Source: Collinsella ihumii (lineage in GTDB: Bacteria; Actinomycetota; Coriobacteriia; Coriobacteriales; Coriobacteriaceae). Taken from it: DNA of 64,000 nt. How positions within the stretch are numbered: position 1 is the first letter of the stretch; the number at the start of each line of letters is the position of its first letter. The stretch spans positions 531,713 to 595,712 of the forward strand of contig NZ_FCOU01000003.1 of assembly GCF_900046475.1 (NCBI RefSeq), written 5' to 3'. Below, piece after piece: positions 32,967 to 42,080 of the stretch. The translations under genes and the position numbers were made by a program. The notes under the pieces are model-generated. The model searched no databases, was not told the origin of the DNA, and saw only the letters and a program-made list of their open reading frames with translations.

Positions 32967-33086
32967 CGTCCGCCCTCTCCCATCTGCCATCAAATTATTT
33001 GAACGATATATCAGAACTATGAATTGTACAAATAGCTTATCGGCTGCAACGATGGTCACCGTCACACATCGAGGGAAGGACGCCGC

Positions 33087-34514
33087 ATGTACGCAAAAGG
33101 AACTGCCACCGAGCCGGATGTCGAGCTCGCCGCCGTGCGCTTCGTCTGCGAGCTGTTCGCACGCAACCGCCACCTATCGGAGGGGCCCGTGGTCTGCGAA
33201 GCGCCGCAGGACACGCTCGACGCCATCCGTCGCCGCGGCATCCCGCACAAAGGACGCGAGCTCGACGACGTGGTGCGCGAGATGGAGCACGACGTCATCG
33301 GCTACGGCTACAACGCCGACCATTCGCGCTTCCTCGGCTTCGTCCCCGGCCCCACCACTGCCATCTCGTGGCTTGGAGACATCATCGCCGCAGGATACAA
33401 CCGCCACGCGGGCAGCTTTGCCAACTATCCGGCAGGATGCGTGGCCGAGGACACGCTGCTCGCCTGGTTCGCGGGCAAGGCGGGTTTTCCCGCCGAGACC
33501 GCAGGCGGCCTGTTCGTCTCGGGTGGCTCGATGGCCAATCTCACCGCGCTCGCGGCAGCGCGCGACGCCATGCTGGCAGATGAGGAGTGGGGCCGCGGCG
33601 TGGCCTATGTGTCGGAACAGACGCACAGCTCGGTCGCCAAGGGGCTGCACATCATCGGGATCCCGCGCGACCACGTGCACGCCATCCCCTGCGATAGCGC
33701 CTGGCGCATGGATACCGCGGCGCTCGAGCGGGCCATCGCCGAGGATCGGCGCACGGGCCTCATCCCGTTTGCCGTCGTGGGCACGGCGGGCAGCACCAAC
33801 ACGGGATCGGTCGACCCGCTGCGCGACATCGCGCGCATCTGCCGCGAGCAGCATCTTTGGATGCACGTCGACGGCGCCTTCGGCGCAAGCGTGCTCCAGA
33901 CGCGCTATCGTGACATGCTCGACGGCGTCGAGCTCGCCGACTCGCTGTCATGGGACGCGCACAAGTGGCTGTTCCAGACGTATTCGTGCGGCATGGTGCT
34001 CGCACGCGACCGCACGCATCTGCTCAAGACCTACAGCACGCACCCCGAGTACCTGCAGGACCTGGAAAGCGACGCCGATCTCGTCAACCCATGGGACCTT
34101 GGGCCCGAGCTCACGCGCCCCGCACGCGGGCTCAAGCTGTGGTTCACGCTTCAGGCGATGGGATCCGACGGCCTGGCCTCCGCCGTGGAGCACGGTTTCA
34201 CGCTCGCCCGGTGGGCCGAGGACGAGTGCCGCAAGGACCCCGACATCGAGATCGTCTCACCCGCCCAGATGGCCATGGTCAATTTCCGCTTCGCCCCCGC
34301 CGGCTATCCCGACGCCGAGCTCGACGAGCTCAATCGCGAGATCTCGCGGCGCGTCGTGGCGAGCGGATACGCGGGCGTCTTCACGACGGAACTCGCCGGC
34401 AAGACCTGCCTGCGCATCTGCGCCATCCATCCCGAGGCCAAAGAGGAGGACATGCGCGGCACGATCCGGCATCTGCGCGCCCACTGCCGAGACATTCTCG
34501 CAGAGCGGTCGTAA
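33087..34514 (+). CDS. PLP-dependent group II amino acid decarboxylase-like enzyme
   Basis: A 475-residue fold-type I enzyme. The cofactor lysine is K293 in SLSWDAHKWLFQ, with H180 (EQTHSSV), D262 (HVDGAFGAS) and the phosphate-binding FVSGGSMANL. This matches aromatic-amino-acid/glutamate/tyrosine decarboxylase relatives. The substrate cannot be fixed from motifs. ATG 33087 is preceded by GAGGGAAGGA. Regulation by the divergent LysR protein is likely. No antiporter gene is adjacent, which argues against a simple acid-resistance pair. Confidence 0.88.
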   Translation: MYAKGTATEPDVELAAVRFVCELFARNRHLSEGPVVCEAPQDTLDAIRRRGIPHKGRELDDVVREMEHDVIGYGYNADHSRFLGFVPGPTTAISWLGDIIAAGYNRHAGSFANYPAGCVAEDTLLAWFAGKAGFPAETAGGLFVSGGSMANLTALAAARDAMLADEEWGRGVAYVSEQTHSSVAKGLHIIGIPRDHVHAIPCDSAWRMDTAALERAIAEDRRTGLIPFAVVGTAGSTNTGSVDPLRDIARICREQHLWMHVDGAFGASVLQTRYRDMLDGVELADSLSWDAHKWLFQTYSCGMVLARDRTHLLKTYSTHPEYLQDLESDADLVNPWDLGPELTRPARGLKLWFTLQAMGSDGLASAVEHGFTLARWAEDECRKDPDIEIVSPAQMAMVNFRFAPAGYPDAELDELNREISRRVVASGYAGVFTTELAGKTCLRICAIHPEAKEEDMRGTIRHLRAHCRDILAERS

Positions 34515-34579
34515 GACGAGGCGGCCTGGGGCCCAAGGACGGGGTGAGCGGGATCGCCCCGTCCAAAACGCTCCGCCCG

Positions 34580-35632
34580 CTATCCGAACAGACGCTTCGA
34601 GTTCTCCCACGCGGCGTGCAGGATATCCTCTGCGCGCTCCCCGGTGCGCTCGGCGCGCGCCGCCGCCAGCGTCAAGGCGGTCTGACAGATCATAGCCGGT
34701 TCGCACTCAAGGCCGCGGATGGGCTCCGGCGCCATGTACGGGCAGTCCGTCTCGAACAGCAGGAGGTCAAGCGGGCAGGCGCAAAACGCCTCGCGGACGT
34801 CTTCGTTGCGCTTGAACGTCGCCGCACCGCCGAACGCGATGTAGCAGCCCAGGCCGGCAAAGCGCTCCATCGTGGCCCGATCCTCGCCAAAGCAGTGCAG
34901 CACGCATCCCGCCTCCGGGACGCCCTCCTCGCTCAGCACGCGATACGCATCCGCATGCGAGCTGCGCTCCTCATCGGCATCCTCATGGCGGAGATGGAGC
35001 TCGACGGGCAGCCGATGCTCGTGGGCAAGCGCAAGCTGGCGGACCATGGCATGGATCTGGATATCGTGCGGCGCCGCCTCGATGTCGTCGTCGGCGTCGA
35101 AATGGTAATCGAGCCCGATCTCGCCGATGCCGCGACACCACGGATCGTCAAGCGCCTCGGCAACCTGGGCGTGGACCGCATCGGTGTAGCGCGGCGCGCC
35201 GTACGGGTGGACGCCGGCGAGATACGAGATGTGATCGAACAGCTCGGGCATCGCACGAGCCTCGTCCACCGCACCCGCCGCCACGCCCTGCGCGAACAGC
35301 GCACGGGCCTCGGCGATCCAGCCCTCGAGCAGCACATGGAACTCGGCGGCACTCGATGCATGCCTGCCATCCGACAAAGGATCCCAGATGGTCGTCAGCT
35401 GGCCCACGCCCGCCGCCGCCGCGCGCGCAAGCGCCGACACGGGATCGACGCGCCAAAAGCTCATGAGGTGCGCGTGGGTGTCGGCCACAGGCGCCCCCGC
35501 CCAAGGCAGCTCGAACACCTTGCTTTTCTTCATATACGCCAGGCTCAGGCGAAGCGTCGGGTTGAGGCTTCCACCTTGCGCATCCTGCTCGACGAGCCCG
35601 ACCTGGCCCGACTGTCCGTGCCGCTTACTCAT
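34580..35632 (-). CDS. TatD-family metal-dependent hydrolase/DNase
   Basis: A 350-residue TIM-barrel hydrolase with DTHAHL, GIGEIGLDYHF, LPVELHLRH, CVLHCFGED and FETDCPYMAP, all TatD metal-site motifs. The family has 3'-5' exonuclease/DNase activity. A basic N-terminal extension of about 45 residues precedes the domain. It overlaps rsmA by 8 bases, a common tatD-rsmA pairing. Confidence 0.9.
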   Translation of the reverse strand: MSKRHGQSGQVGLVEQDAQGGSLNPTLRLSLAYMKKSKVFELPWAGAPVADTHAHLMSFWRVDPVSALARAAAAGVGQLTTIWDPLSDGRHASSAAEFHVLLEGWIAEARALFAQGVAAGAVDEARAMPELFDHISYLAGVHPYGAPRYTDAVHAQVAEALDDPWCRGIGEIGLDYHFDADDDIEAAPHDIQIHAMVRQLALAHEHRLPVELHLRHEDADEERSSHADAYRVLSEEGVPEAGCVLHCFGEDRATMERFAGLGCYIAFGGAATFKRNEDVREAFCACPLDLLLFETDCPYMAPEPIRGLECEPAMICQTALTLAAARAERTGERAEDILHAAWENSKRLFG

Positions 35633-36503
35633 TGTCTTCCCGCCACTTCCCGCTCAGGCACGCCGCGAGGCGCACGAAGTCCTCGACCCCGAGCGTTTCG
35701 GCGCGCGCCGTCGGCGCGATGCCGCACGCATTGAACGCGGCATCGAGCGCCGCCTTATCGAAACCCGATGCCGACATGGAGTTGCGGATCGTCTTGCGCC
35801 GCTGGGCAAACGCGGCATCGATGACCTCGCAGATGCGATCGACATCGGAGGCTTCCGACGCGAGCGGCACCTCATGGCGATCGAGGCGCACGACGGCCGA
35901 ATCCACATGGGGCGCCGGCATGAAGCAGCGCGGCGGAACCTCGAACCGGCCCGTCACGCCCGCATACAGGCCGAGCTTTGCCGTGTAGCCGCCATATGTC
36001 TTGGTCCCCGGGTGCGCGGCGATTCGATCGGCGACTTCCTTCTGAACCATGACGACGGCGCTGCGCAAGTCCGGCATGGTCTGGAAGAACTGCAGGATGA
36101 TGGTCGCGGCGACGTTGTAGGGCAGGTTGGCCACGAGTATCTCGGGCGCCCCGCCGCACGCCTCCGCGATCCGCTCGGGTGCGACGCGCAGCGCGTCTCC
36201 CATGATGTAGGCGAAGTTGTCGTGCTCGAGGGCATGGGTCCTCAGCACGGGTTCGAGCTCCCCGTCGGCCTCGATCGAGACGACCCGCGCCGCGTCCTGC
36301 AGCAGGGCCAAGGTAAGCGTGCCGATGCCCGGCCCGACCTCCACCACGCGCTCGGATCCTTCAAGGGCCGCCAGGTCCATGATCTTCTCGATCACGTGGT
36401 TATCGATCAGGAAGTTCTGGCCGAGCCTGTGCTTGGTCGCCAGGCCATAGGTCTCAAGAAGCGCCCGGGTGGCGCCGGGGTTTGCCAAAGGCGAGGTCGT
36501 CAT
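35625..36503 (-). CDS. rsmA: 16S rRNA dimethyladenosine methyltransferase RsmA (KsgA)
   Basis: A 292-residue Rossmann methyltransferase with HRLGQNFLID, SAM-binding VVEVGPGIGTLT, catalytic ANLPYNVA and QKEVADRI. It dimethylates A1518 and A1519 of 16S rRNA. ATG 36503 follows GGAGACGAC. It is the first gene of the rsmA-tatD unit. Confidence 0.95.
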   Translation of the reverse strand: MTTSPLANPGATRALLETYGLATKHRLGQNFLIDNHVIEKIMDLAALEGSERVVEVGPGIGTLTLALLQDAARVVSIEADGELEPVLRTHALEHDNFAYIMGDALRVAPERIAEACGGAPEILVANLPYNVAATIILQFFQTMPDLRSAVVMVQKEVADRIAAHPGTKTYGGYTAKLGLYAGVTGRFEVPPRCFMPAPHVDSAVVRLDRHEVPLASEASDVDRICEVIDAAFAQRRKTIRNSMSASGFDKAALDAAFNACGIAPTARAETLGVEDFVRLAACLSGKWREDNE

Positions 36504-36865
36504 GTCGTCTCCGTCGTCATCATGCCGGTGTATCCCGCCTATTATCCCCCACGAACCGCAGGCCCACAAAAGCCCGATGAGCCCGCTGCACGCGCGGGCC
36601 GTTGCCGCTTGACCCGGGGATGCAAAACGAACTGGCCGGCGGCTCCTTGGCCCCAGGCTCCGCTTATTCATGAATCAGCGGAGCCCTTTTCGGCGTTTGC
36701 CCAGGATTCGTTTATTTGACCCACCCGCTCATTCATGAATGAACGAACCGACGGCACCCGCGACGGGCGCGAACCCCCGCGGCATGCAAAAAGCACCCGC
36801 CCGCACCCCGGGCTCTAGGCCATACGGGGTGCGGGCGGGTGCGAAGCGAATTGAGCGATGTCGTT
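36504..36865. other. Spacer with two ATTCATGAAT palindromes
   Basis: No gene is seen. ATTCATGAAT occurs at 36666-36675 and 36731-36740, 65 bases apart. The first is in the loop of a 9-bp hairpin (36656-36664 with 36677-36685) followed by CTTTT. The metG terminator is at 36793-36842. Confidence 0.5.
36793..36842 (-). terminator. Terminator of metG
   Basis: An 18-bp perfect GC-rich stem (36793-36810 with 36825-36842). On the minus strand it is followed by CTTTTTGC. It begins 24 bases past the metG stop. Confidence 0.85.
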
Positions 36866-38467
36866 CTAGTCGACCAGGCGCGGGAACAGCGCGTCGCCCT
36901 TCTCGACCGGCTGGCCGCCGGCAAGGCCGCCCCATGCGCACGCTGCGACCAGATCGTCGGTCGCGGCCTCATCGGCGCACGAGATGCGACGCAGGGCCTC
37001 GGCGCTCGTGGTGGGCATGAACGGCGCGAGTAGATGGGCGGAGATGCGGATCGCCTCGAGCAGGTTATAGATCACGAACGCCAGCTCATCGGCGCGCGCC
37101 GGATCCTTGGCGAGCGCCCAGGGCTCGGAATCCTCGATGTAATGGTTGGCCGCGTGGATGAGCTCCATGGCCTCGTTGACCGCCTCGCCGTAGGCGAACG
37201 CCTCCATCTTGGCCGCATAGCGCTCGACCAGGCCGTCGGCGACCTGCGCGAGCGGGTTGGCGAACGCGTCGGCCGCGGCGGGCTTGGCCGGAGCGCAGCC
37301 GTCGAAGTACTTAGCGCTCATGTTCAGCGACCGCGACACGAGGTTGCCCCAGCTGTTGGCAAGGTCCGCGTTGTAGACCTGCTTCATGCGACCGAACGAG
37401 ATCGCGCCGTCGGAGCCGGGCACCACGTCGGTCATGAAGTAGTACCGGTAGCCCTCGACGCCCATGAGGTCGATGACCTCGCGCGGAGCGATGGCGTTGC
37501 CGCGGGACTTGGACATCTTCTCGGCCTTGCCGGTCTGCTCGTTGCGGACGGTCAAGAAGCCGTGGGCGAACACGTGCTCGGGCAGGGCCTCGCCGATAGC
37601 CATGAGCATGGCCGGCCAGATCACGCAGTGGAAGCGGATGATGTCCTTGCCCACGATATGCGTCTGCGCGGGCCAACGGTACGCGAGCTCGGCGCGGGCC
37701 TCGTCGGTATCCACGCCGTAGCCGACCGCCGTCATGTAGTTCAGAAGCGCGTCGAACCACACGTAGGTCACATGGCCGTCGCCAAAGGGCAGCGGGATGC
37801 CCCAATCGATGTTGTTGCGGGAGACGGACAGATCCTGCAGGCCGCCCTCGACGAACGTGCGGACCTCGTTCATGCGGAAATCGGGCTGCACGAAATCGGG
37901 GCGCTCGTCATAGAGCTTGAGCAGGCGGTCCTGGAACTCGGAGAGCTTGAAGAACCAGCTCTCCTCCTGAATGCGCTCGAGCGGACGGCCGCAATCCGGG
38001 CACAGGTGCTGGCCTTTGGTGCCGCGCTCCTCGTCGGCCTTCTCGACCTGGGTCTCGGTGAAGTAGGTCTCGTCGGGCACGCAGTACCAGCCGTCGTAGT
38101 TGCCCTTGTAGATGTAGCCGGCCTCCTTCATGCGCTCCCACAGGTACTGGACCGCATGCTCCTGGCGCTTCTCGGTGGTGCGGATGAAGTCGTCGTTGGA
38201 GATCTCGAGCTCCTCCCACAGCGCGTGGAACAGCGGAGCCTGGGAGTCGCACCACTCCTGCGGCGTCAGGCCGTGCGATGCCGCGGCCTCGGCGACCTTC
38301 TGGCCATGCTCGTCCATGCCGGTCAGGAACATGACGTCGTAGCCCATGGCGCGGCGGAAGCGCGCCTGGACATCGGCCATGATGGTAGAGTACGCCGTGC
38401 CCAGATGCGGGGCGGCGTTCACGTAGTAGATAGGCGTGGTGATGTAATAGGACGGTTTCGTGCTCAT
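36866..38467 (-). CDS. metG: Methionine-tRNA ligase
   Basis: A 533-residue class I synthetase. The HIGH-type motif is PHLGTAYS near the start, KMSKSRGN lies in the middle, and one zinc knuckle CPDCGRPLE is visible. It ends after the anticodon-binding domain and lacks the C-terminal EMAP-like tRNA-binding domain. ATG 38467 begins STKPSYYITTPIYYVNAAPH. Confidence 0.95.
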   Translation of the reverse strand: MSTKPSYYITTPIYYVNAAPHLGTAYSTIMADVQARFRRAMGYDVMFLTGMDEHGQKVAEAAASHGLTPQEWCDSQAPLFHALWEELEISNDDFIRTTEKRQEHAVQYLWERMKEAGYIYKGNYDGWYCVPDETYFTETQVEKADEERGTKGQHLCPDCGRPLERIQEESWFFKLSEFQDRLLKLYDERPDFVQPDFRMNEVRTFVEGGLQDLSVSRNNIDWGIPLPFGDGHVTYVWFDALLNYMTAVGYGVDTDEARAELAYRWPAQTHIVGKDIIRFHCVIWPAMLMAIGEALPEHVFAHGFLTVRNEQTGKAEKMSKSRGNAIAPREVIDLMGVEGYRYYFMTDVVPGSDGAISFGRMKQVYNADLANSWGNLVSRSLNMSAKYFDGCAPAKPAAADAFANPLAQVADGLVERYAAKMEAFAYGEAVNEAMELIHAANHYIEDSEPWALAKDPARADELAFVIYNLLEAIRISAHLLAPFMPTTSAEALRRISCADEAATDDLVAACAWGGLAGGQPVEKGDALFPRLVD

Positions 38468-38949
38468 GACGCGCGGACCTCCCCCTCATTGACGTTGCAG
38501 TGGGTTCACAATCAATTCGCCATTGTAACGCAAACAGCACGGGCCCCTTCGGCTTGGGCAGAAAAAGGAGAGACCGCGGATGTTGCGGGACATGCGCGCC
38601 GTTAAGTGGGTGTCGTGCGCTATCTTTTCGGAATCGTGGTCAATTTACCCATCGAACCGGAGCTCGTCATCTAAGTGCTTAATATTAGACGTTATTATTC
38701 CGCCTGCTTCCAGAAGAGTACTGTGCCCTCTTGCCAGCCCTGCGGGAAAAGACGTCCCGAGCGCGCCAGTTCGATATATATTATATTGTCTTTTTCTGCA
38801 GTCCAGAACGAACTTCCCGGTTCGACGGGTAAATTGACCACGATCGGGAATCTATACCGAAAACTGCGCGACACGAACGGCCGAGAAACGCTGCTCGGCC
38901 GCCTTCTCGCCCGACAGGCACCCCGCGGGCGCCCGCAGCCCCAGTTTTC
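38468..38949. other. 482-base spacer containing a MITE-like element
   Basis: No gene is supported. Apart from the element at 38633-38844 the stretch has no clear signal. The interior of the element is AT-rich compared with the flanking coding DNA. Confidence 0.6.
38633..38844. mobile_element. 212-bp MITE-like element with 28-bp terminal inverted repeats
   Basis: The ends 38633-38660 (ATCGTGGTCAATTTACCC and TCGAACCGG) and 38817-38844 are inverted copies with one mismatch. The 156-base interior is AT-rich (TTCGATATATATTATATTG) and has no open frame. No transposase is nearby and no clear target duplication is visible. A non-autonomous transposable element is the best reading; a structured RNA is an alternative. 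Confidence 0.65.
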
Positions 38950-39828
38950 CTACCGCTGTTCGTCCATCTGCAAGATCAGGTTGTACACGTCGCGCTTCTT
39001 GCGGGAATACTGCTGCGCCAGACGCTTCGAGAGCGCCGAAGTCGACTCGCCAGCGGCAAGCGCCTGCTCGATGTCAGCGCGAAGCGCCTCGTCGGGGTCG
39101 ACATGCGCATCCGCCGCGACGGCGCAGCGCAGACCGGGCAGCTCGTCTGCCGTGGGCGGCGCCACGACGACGACCATCTCCCCTCGCAGCTCACCGCGCT
39201 CGCGCACCGCATCGGCAAGCTGCGGGGCCTTATCGCGCAGAACCTCCTCGTGCAGCTTGGTGAGCTCACGGCACAGCGCGACCGTGCGCGCGGGAAACAC
39301 CTGCGCGATGGCATCGAGCGACGCCGCGACGCGGTGCGGCGACTCATAGAACAGCAGCGCGCCCGGTACCAGCGCAAGCTCTTGCAGGCGGCGTATACGC
39401 TCGCCGTTCTTGCGCGGCAAGAACCCCTCGAAGAAGAAGTGCTCGCACGAGATGCCGCTCGCCACGAGCGCCGTCACGCACGCGGAGGGACCGGGGATGA
39501 CCTCCACATCCGCCCCCGCCTCGCGCGCGGCATCGACCAGCACCTGACCGGGATCGGACACGCTCGGCATGCCCGCATCGGAGGCGAAGGCGACAATCTC
39601 CCCCGCAAGCACTCGCTCCACGATCTCCGGGGCGCGCGCCGCGATAACGTTCTCGTCGCACCGGATGAGCGGGCGGGAGATCTCCAGGTGGGCCAAAAGC
39701 TTCGCCGTCACCCTGGTATCTTCGCAGCATATGGCGTCGGCCGCGCGGAACGCGTCGGCCGCGCGCGGAGTCAGGTCTCCGAGGTTGCCGATGGGAGTGC
39801 CCACGATATAGAGGCGCCCGGACTGCAT
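38950..39828 (-). CDS. rsmI: 16S rRNA (cytidine-1402-2'-O)-methyltransferase RsmI
   Basis: A 292-residue SAM enzyme of the tetrapyrrole-methylase fold, with LYIVGTPIGNLGDLTPRA, CEDTRVTAKLL, SDAGMPSVSDPG and VIPGPSACVTAL. It modifies C1402 of 16S rRNA. It lies 15 bases after the GH5-family gene on the same strand. Confidence 0.95.
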   Translation of the reverse strand: MQSGRLYIVGTPIGNLGDLTPRAADAFRAADAICCEDTRVTAKLLAHLEISRPLIRCDENVIAARAPEIVERVLAGEIVAFASDAGMPSVSDPGQVLVDAAREAGADVEVIPGPSACVTALVASGISCEHFFFEGFLPRKNGERIRRLQELALVPGALLFYESPHRVAASLDAIAQVFPARTVALCRELTKLHEEVLRDKAPQLADAVRERGELRGEMVVVVAPPTADELPGLRCAVAADAHVDPDEALRADIEQALAAGESTSALSKRLAQQYSRKKRDVYNLILQMDEQR

Positions 39829-39843
39829 GCCGAATACCCCCGC

Positions 39844-40908
39844 CTAGTCGATCATCGCGCGCTCAAGCGGCGAGAGCGCGACGCGCGCGTCCCACGCGGG
39901 GATGCGCTTCTCGGTCTTCCACGTCTGGAAAAACCAGCCCGCCGCCTCGCCGAAGCTGGCCAGCTCGCTCGAGATGAAGACGCGTTCGTACGCGTCGCGG
40001 CCCTCCGGGGTCACCGTCGAGCTCGACATCACGGCGGCAGCGGACCACTCGCCCACGATCACCGGGAACCCGCAGGAGCGCGCTTCCTTGATGAGACGGC
40101 GGTTGCGCGCGACGGCCTGGGAGATGCCCTTGGGCGACGTGATGTCAACCGCGGTGTCGTCGCGGTAGTGGTACAGGTGCAGATCCATGTACACGTTCTG
40201 GTACTTGGCACCGCTCATGAAGCGCTTCCACATCTCGGGATGGCCCGAATCGGAGAACACCACGATCTTGTCCTCGGGCATGTGGGCGCGCACGAGCTCG
40301 TAGGCATCGCGGTAGTAATTGCGCAGGTAATGGCTCGGAATGCCCTGCGTCACGTTGAAAAGGCCGCGCCGCACGCTCATGATCGGGGAGTCGAGCAGCT
40401 CGATGCCGAGCAGCGCCGGAGATGTGCCGTAGCGCTCGGCGAGCTTACCCAGAACGTTCAGGGCGACATGGCGGCCGTTGGACGTCGAGTGCCAGTCCGC
40501 CGTGGTCTCGGGCGTGGTGGCGCTCTCGTTGGAGTCACCCTGCCCGCCGGGCACAGTCGCCAGGTCGAGCAGGACGGTCATGTCGTACTTCTCGGCCCAC
40601 TCCATGGCGCGGTCCACGTAATCGACCGCCGGGATGTGCGCGAGCGCATCGCTTTGCGAACCGAACACGTACCACGGCACCGGCAGGCGAACGGCATTGA
40701 AGCCGATGGCGGACATGCGGTTGAAATCGAATTCGCTGATGAACGTCTCGTAGTGCTGGCGCAGGCGGTCGCTGTACGTCGCAGAACCCATGGCCTGCTG
40801 CAGCTCGACGTCGTTCGAGGCCCCCGTTGCCGCGTACAGCGACGGGGTGACCCAAGGCTCAGGGATAAACCAGCCGGACAGATTGACGCCGCGGATTCTC
40901 TCTGCCAT
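39844..40908 (-). CDS. GH5-family (exo-beta-1,3-glucanase-like) protein lacking the usual acid/base glutamate
   Basis: A 354-residue cytoplasmic-looking TIM-barrel protein. RGVNLSGWFIPEPWVTPSLY, GFNAVRLPVPWYVF, HLYHYRD and GEWSAA (E287, nucleophile) follow the GH5 exo-1,3-beta-glucanase pattern. Where the family has LNEP this protein has L172-D173-S174-P175, so the acid/base Glu is Ser. There is no signal peptide. ATG 40908 follows AAGGAGGGG. It may be an altered enzyme or a binding protein. It is co-transcribed with rsmI. Confidence 0.8.
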   Translation of the reverse strand: MAERIRGVNLSGWFIPEPWVTPSLYAATGASNDVELQQAMGSATYSDRLRQHYETFISEFDFNRMSAIGFNAVRLPVPWYVFGSQSDALAHIPAVDYVDRAMEWAEKYDMTVLLDLATVPGGQGDSNESATTPETTADWHSTSNGRHVALNVLGKLAERYGTSPALLGIELLDSPIMSVRRGLFNVTQGIPSHYLRNYYRDAYELVRAHMPEDKIVVFSDSGHPEMWKRFMSGAKYQNVYMDLHLYHYRDDTAVDITSPKGISQAVARNRRLIKEARSCGFPVIVGEWSAAAVMSSSTVTPEGRDAYERVFISSELASFGEAAGWFFQTWKTEKRIPAWDARVALSPLERAMID

Positions 40909-40938
40909 CCCGACCCCTCCTTGCGAGCGGAATAAAAA

Positions 40939-40964
40939 AGCGTCCGGCGTTTCCGCCGGACGCT
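40939..40964 (-). terminator. Terminator of tRNA-Phe
   Basis: An 11-bp perfect stem (40939-40949 with 40954-40964). On the minus strand it is followed by a run of six T. It lies 14 bases past the tRNA. Confidence 0.85.
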
Positions 40965-40978
40965 CATCAATCAAAGGG

Positions 40979-41051
<73 letters not shown>

Positions 41052-41118
41052 ACATCGCCTGTCGCAAGCGACGGCTAGTACAGTTTAGCAAATGCCGAAA
41101 TTGGGTCAAGGGGAAAAT

Positions 41119-41604
41119 TCAGAAATTTCGGCACGGCGGAACCGTTCGCCATCTCTGCAGGTCAGCGAGCATGCTTCCCCATGCACCGTCTCCGAGCGCC
41201 CCTGGCGGGGTTGCGCCCGCACATGCTCGCGGCGCCTCGTCTTGAACGCGGCACCAAGACACCCGCCCGCCGTCGGCCCCGAGCAGCGAGGCGCGCTCGA
41301 GCACCGCCACCGCCCCGGGGCACGACACCATCCGCCACGGACGCACGCCCTCGTACAGCGCCAGCACGCGCCCGTGCACGTCCACGCAGGCGATGTCCAG
41401 CGGGTAGCGCATGAAGCACGTATGGACCGACCGGCACGAGGGAAACGCCATGACCAGCGGCAGGCCGCCCCTCCCCACAGGGTCCCTCACCGTCATGCCG
41501 AGCAGCCTTGGCGCGAATCCACGCGCCACCACCAGCTCCGCGGGCCTCCAGCCCAGCTCATCGAGCGCGCGCTCGAGCGCTTCACGACCCTTCTCTCCCC
41601 GCAT
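41119..41604 (-). CDS. DUF192 protein at the end of the Tad locus
   Basis: A 161-residue protein whose middle part matches DUF192 (PLVMAFPSCRSVHTCFMRYPLDIACVDVHGRVL then VRPWRMVSCPGA). The first 45 residues and the Cys/Arg-rich tail are nonconserved. It starts two bases after the stop of the second TadE-like gene, so it is co-transcribed with the pilus genes. DUF192 function is unresolved. Confidence 0.8.
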   Translation of the reverse strand: MRGEKGREALERALDELGWRPAELVVARGFAPRLLGMTVRDPVGRGGLPLVMAFPSCRSVHTCFMRYPLDIACVDVHGRVLALYEGVRPWRMVSCPGAVAVLERASLLGADGGRVSWCRVQDEAPRACAGATPPGALGDGAWGSMLADLQRWRTVPPCRNF

Positions 41605-41606
41605 CG

Positions 41607-42080
41607 CTACATCACCACCCCGGGGCGCCATGGATCGATGACGACCGCGCGCTCGTGCTCCAGATACAGCGGCGCCCCCATGTCCACGCCGGCGATCGTC
41701 AGCGCGGACGGCCAGGGCGCATAGCGCATCACGCACCGGTAGGTACGCGTGACGCCCACGAGCGTCAGCAGCGACCCCAGCCCCTGGTCGTCCTCCCCCT
41801 CGAGCACGACCTCGACCTCGACGCCGCATCCCGCCATCGCCTGTGCGAGCTGCTCTTCCACCGTCGTCGTCACGGCATCGGCGCCCCCGTCGCCCACCGG
41901 CGAGACGGCGTGCGCGAGCACCACGTCGGGCGCCACGCGGTCGAACCGCGCCACGGCCGAAGCGAACATCATCGCGTTGTAGGCAACCAGCGCGAGCACG
42001 ATCAGCACGGGCGCGACGATCGCCATCTCCACGGTCGCCTGCGCCCGCTCCTCGCCCATCCAGCCCTTGAGCCCGCTCAT
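41607..42080 (-). CDS. TadE-like pseudopilin (second)
   Basis: A 157-residue protein. GEERAQATVEMAIVAPVLIVLALVAY is the TadE-type prepilin region, with E at the +5-like position and a hydrophobic helix, then a soluble domain. ATG 42080 overlaps the upstream stop (ATGA). It is probably processed by a TadV-type peptidase, which is not in this window. Confidence 0.85.
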   Translation of the reverse strand: MSGLKGWMGEERAQATVEMAIVAPVLIVLALVAYNAMMFASAVARFDRVAPDVVLAHAVSPVGDGGADAVTTTVEEQLAQAMAGCGVEVEVVLEGEDDQGLGSLLTLVGVTRTYRCVMRYAPWPSALTIAGVDMGAPLYLEHERAVVIDPWRPGVVM

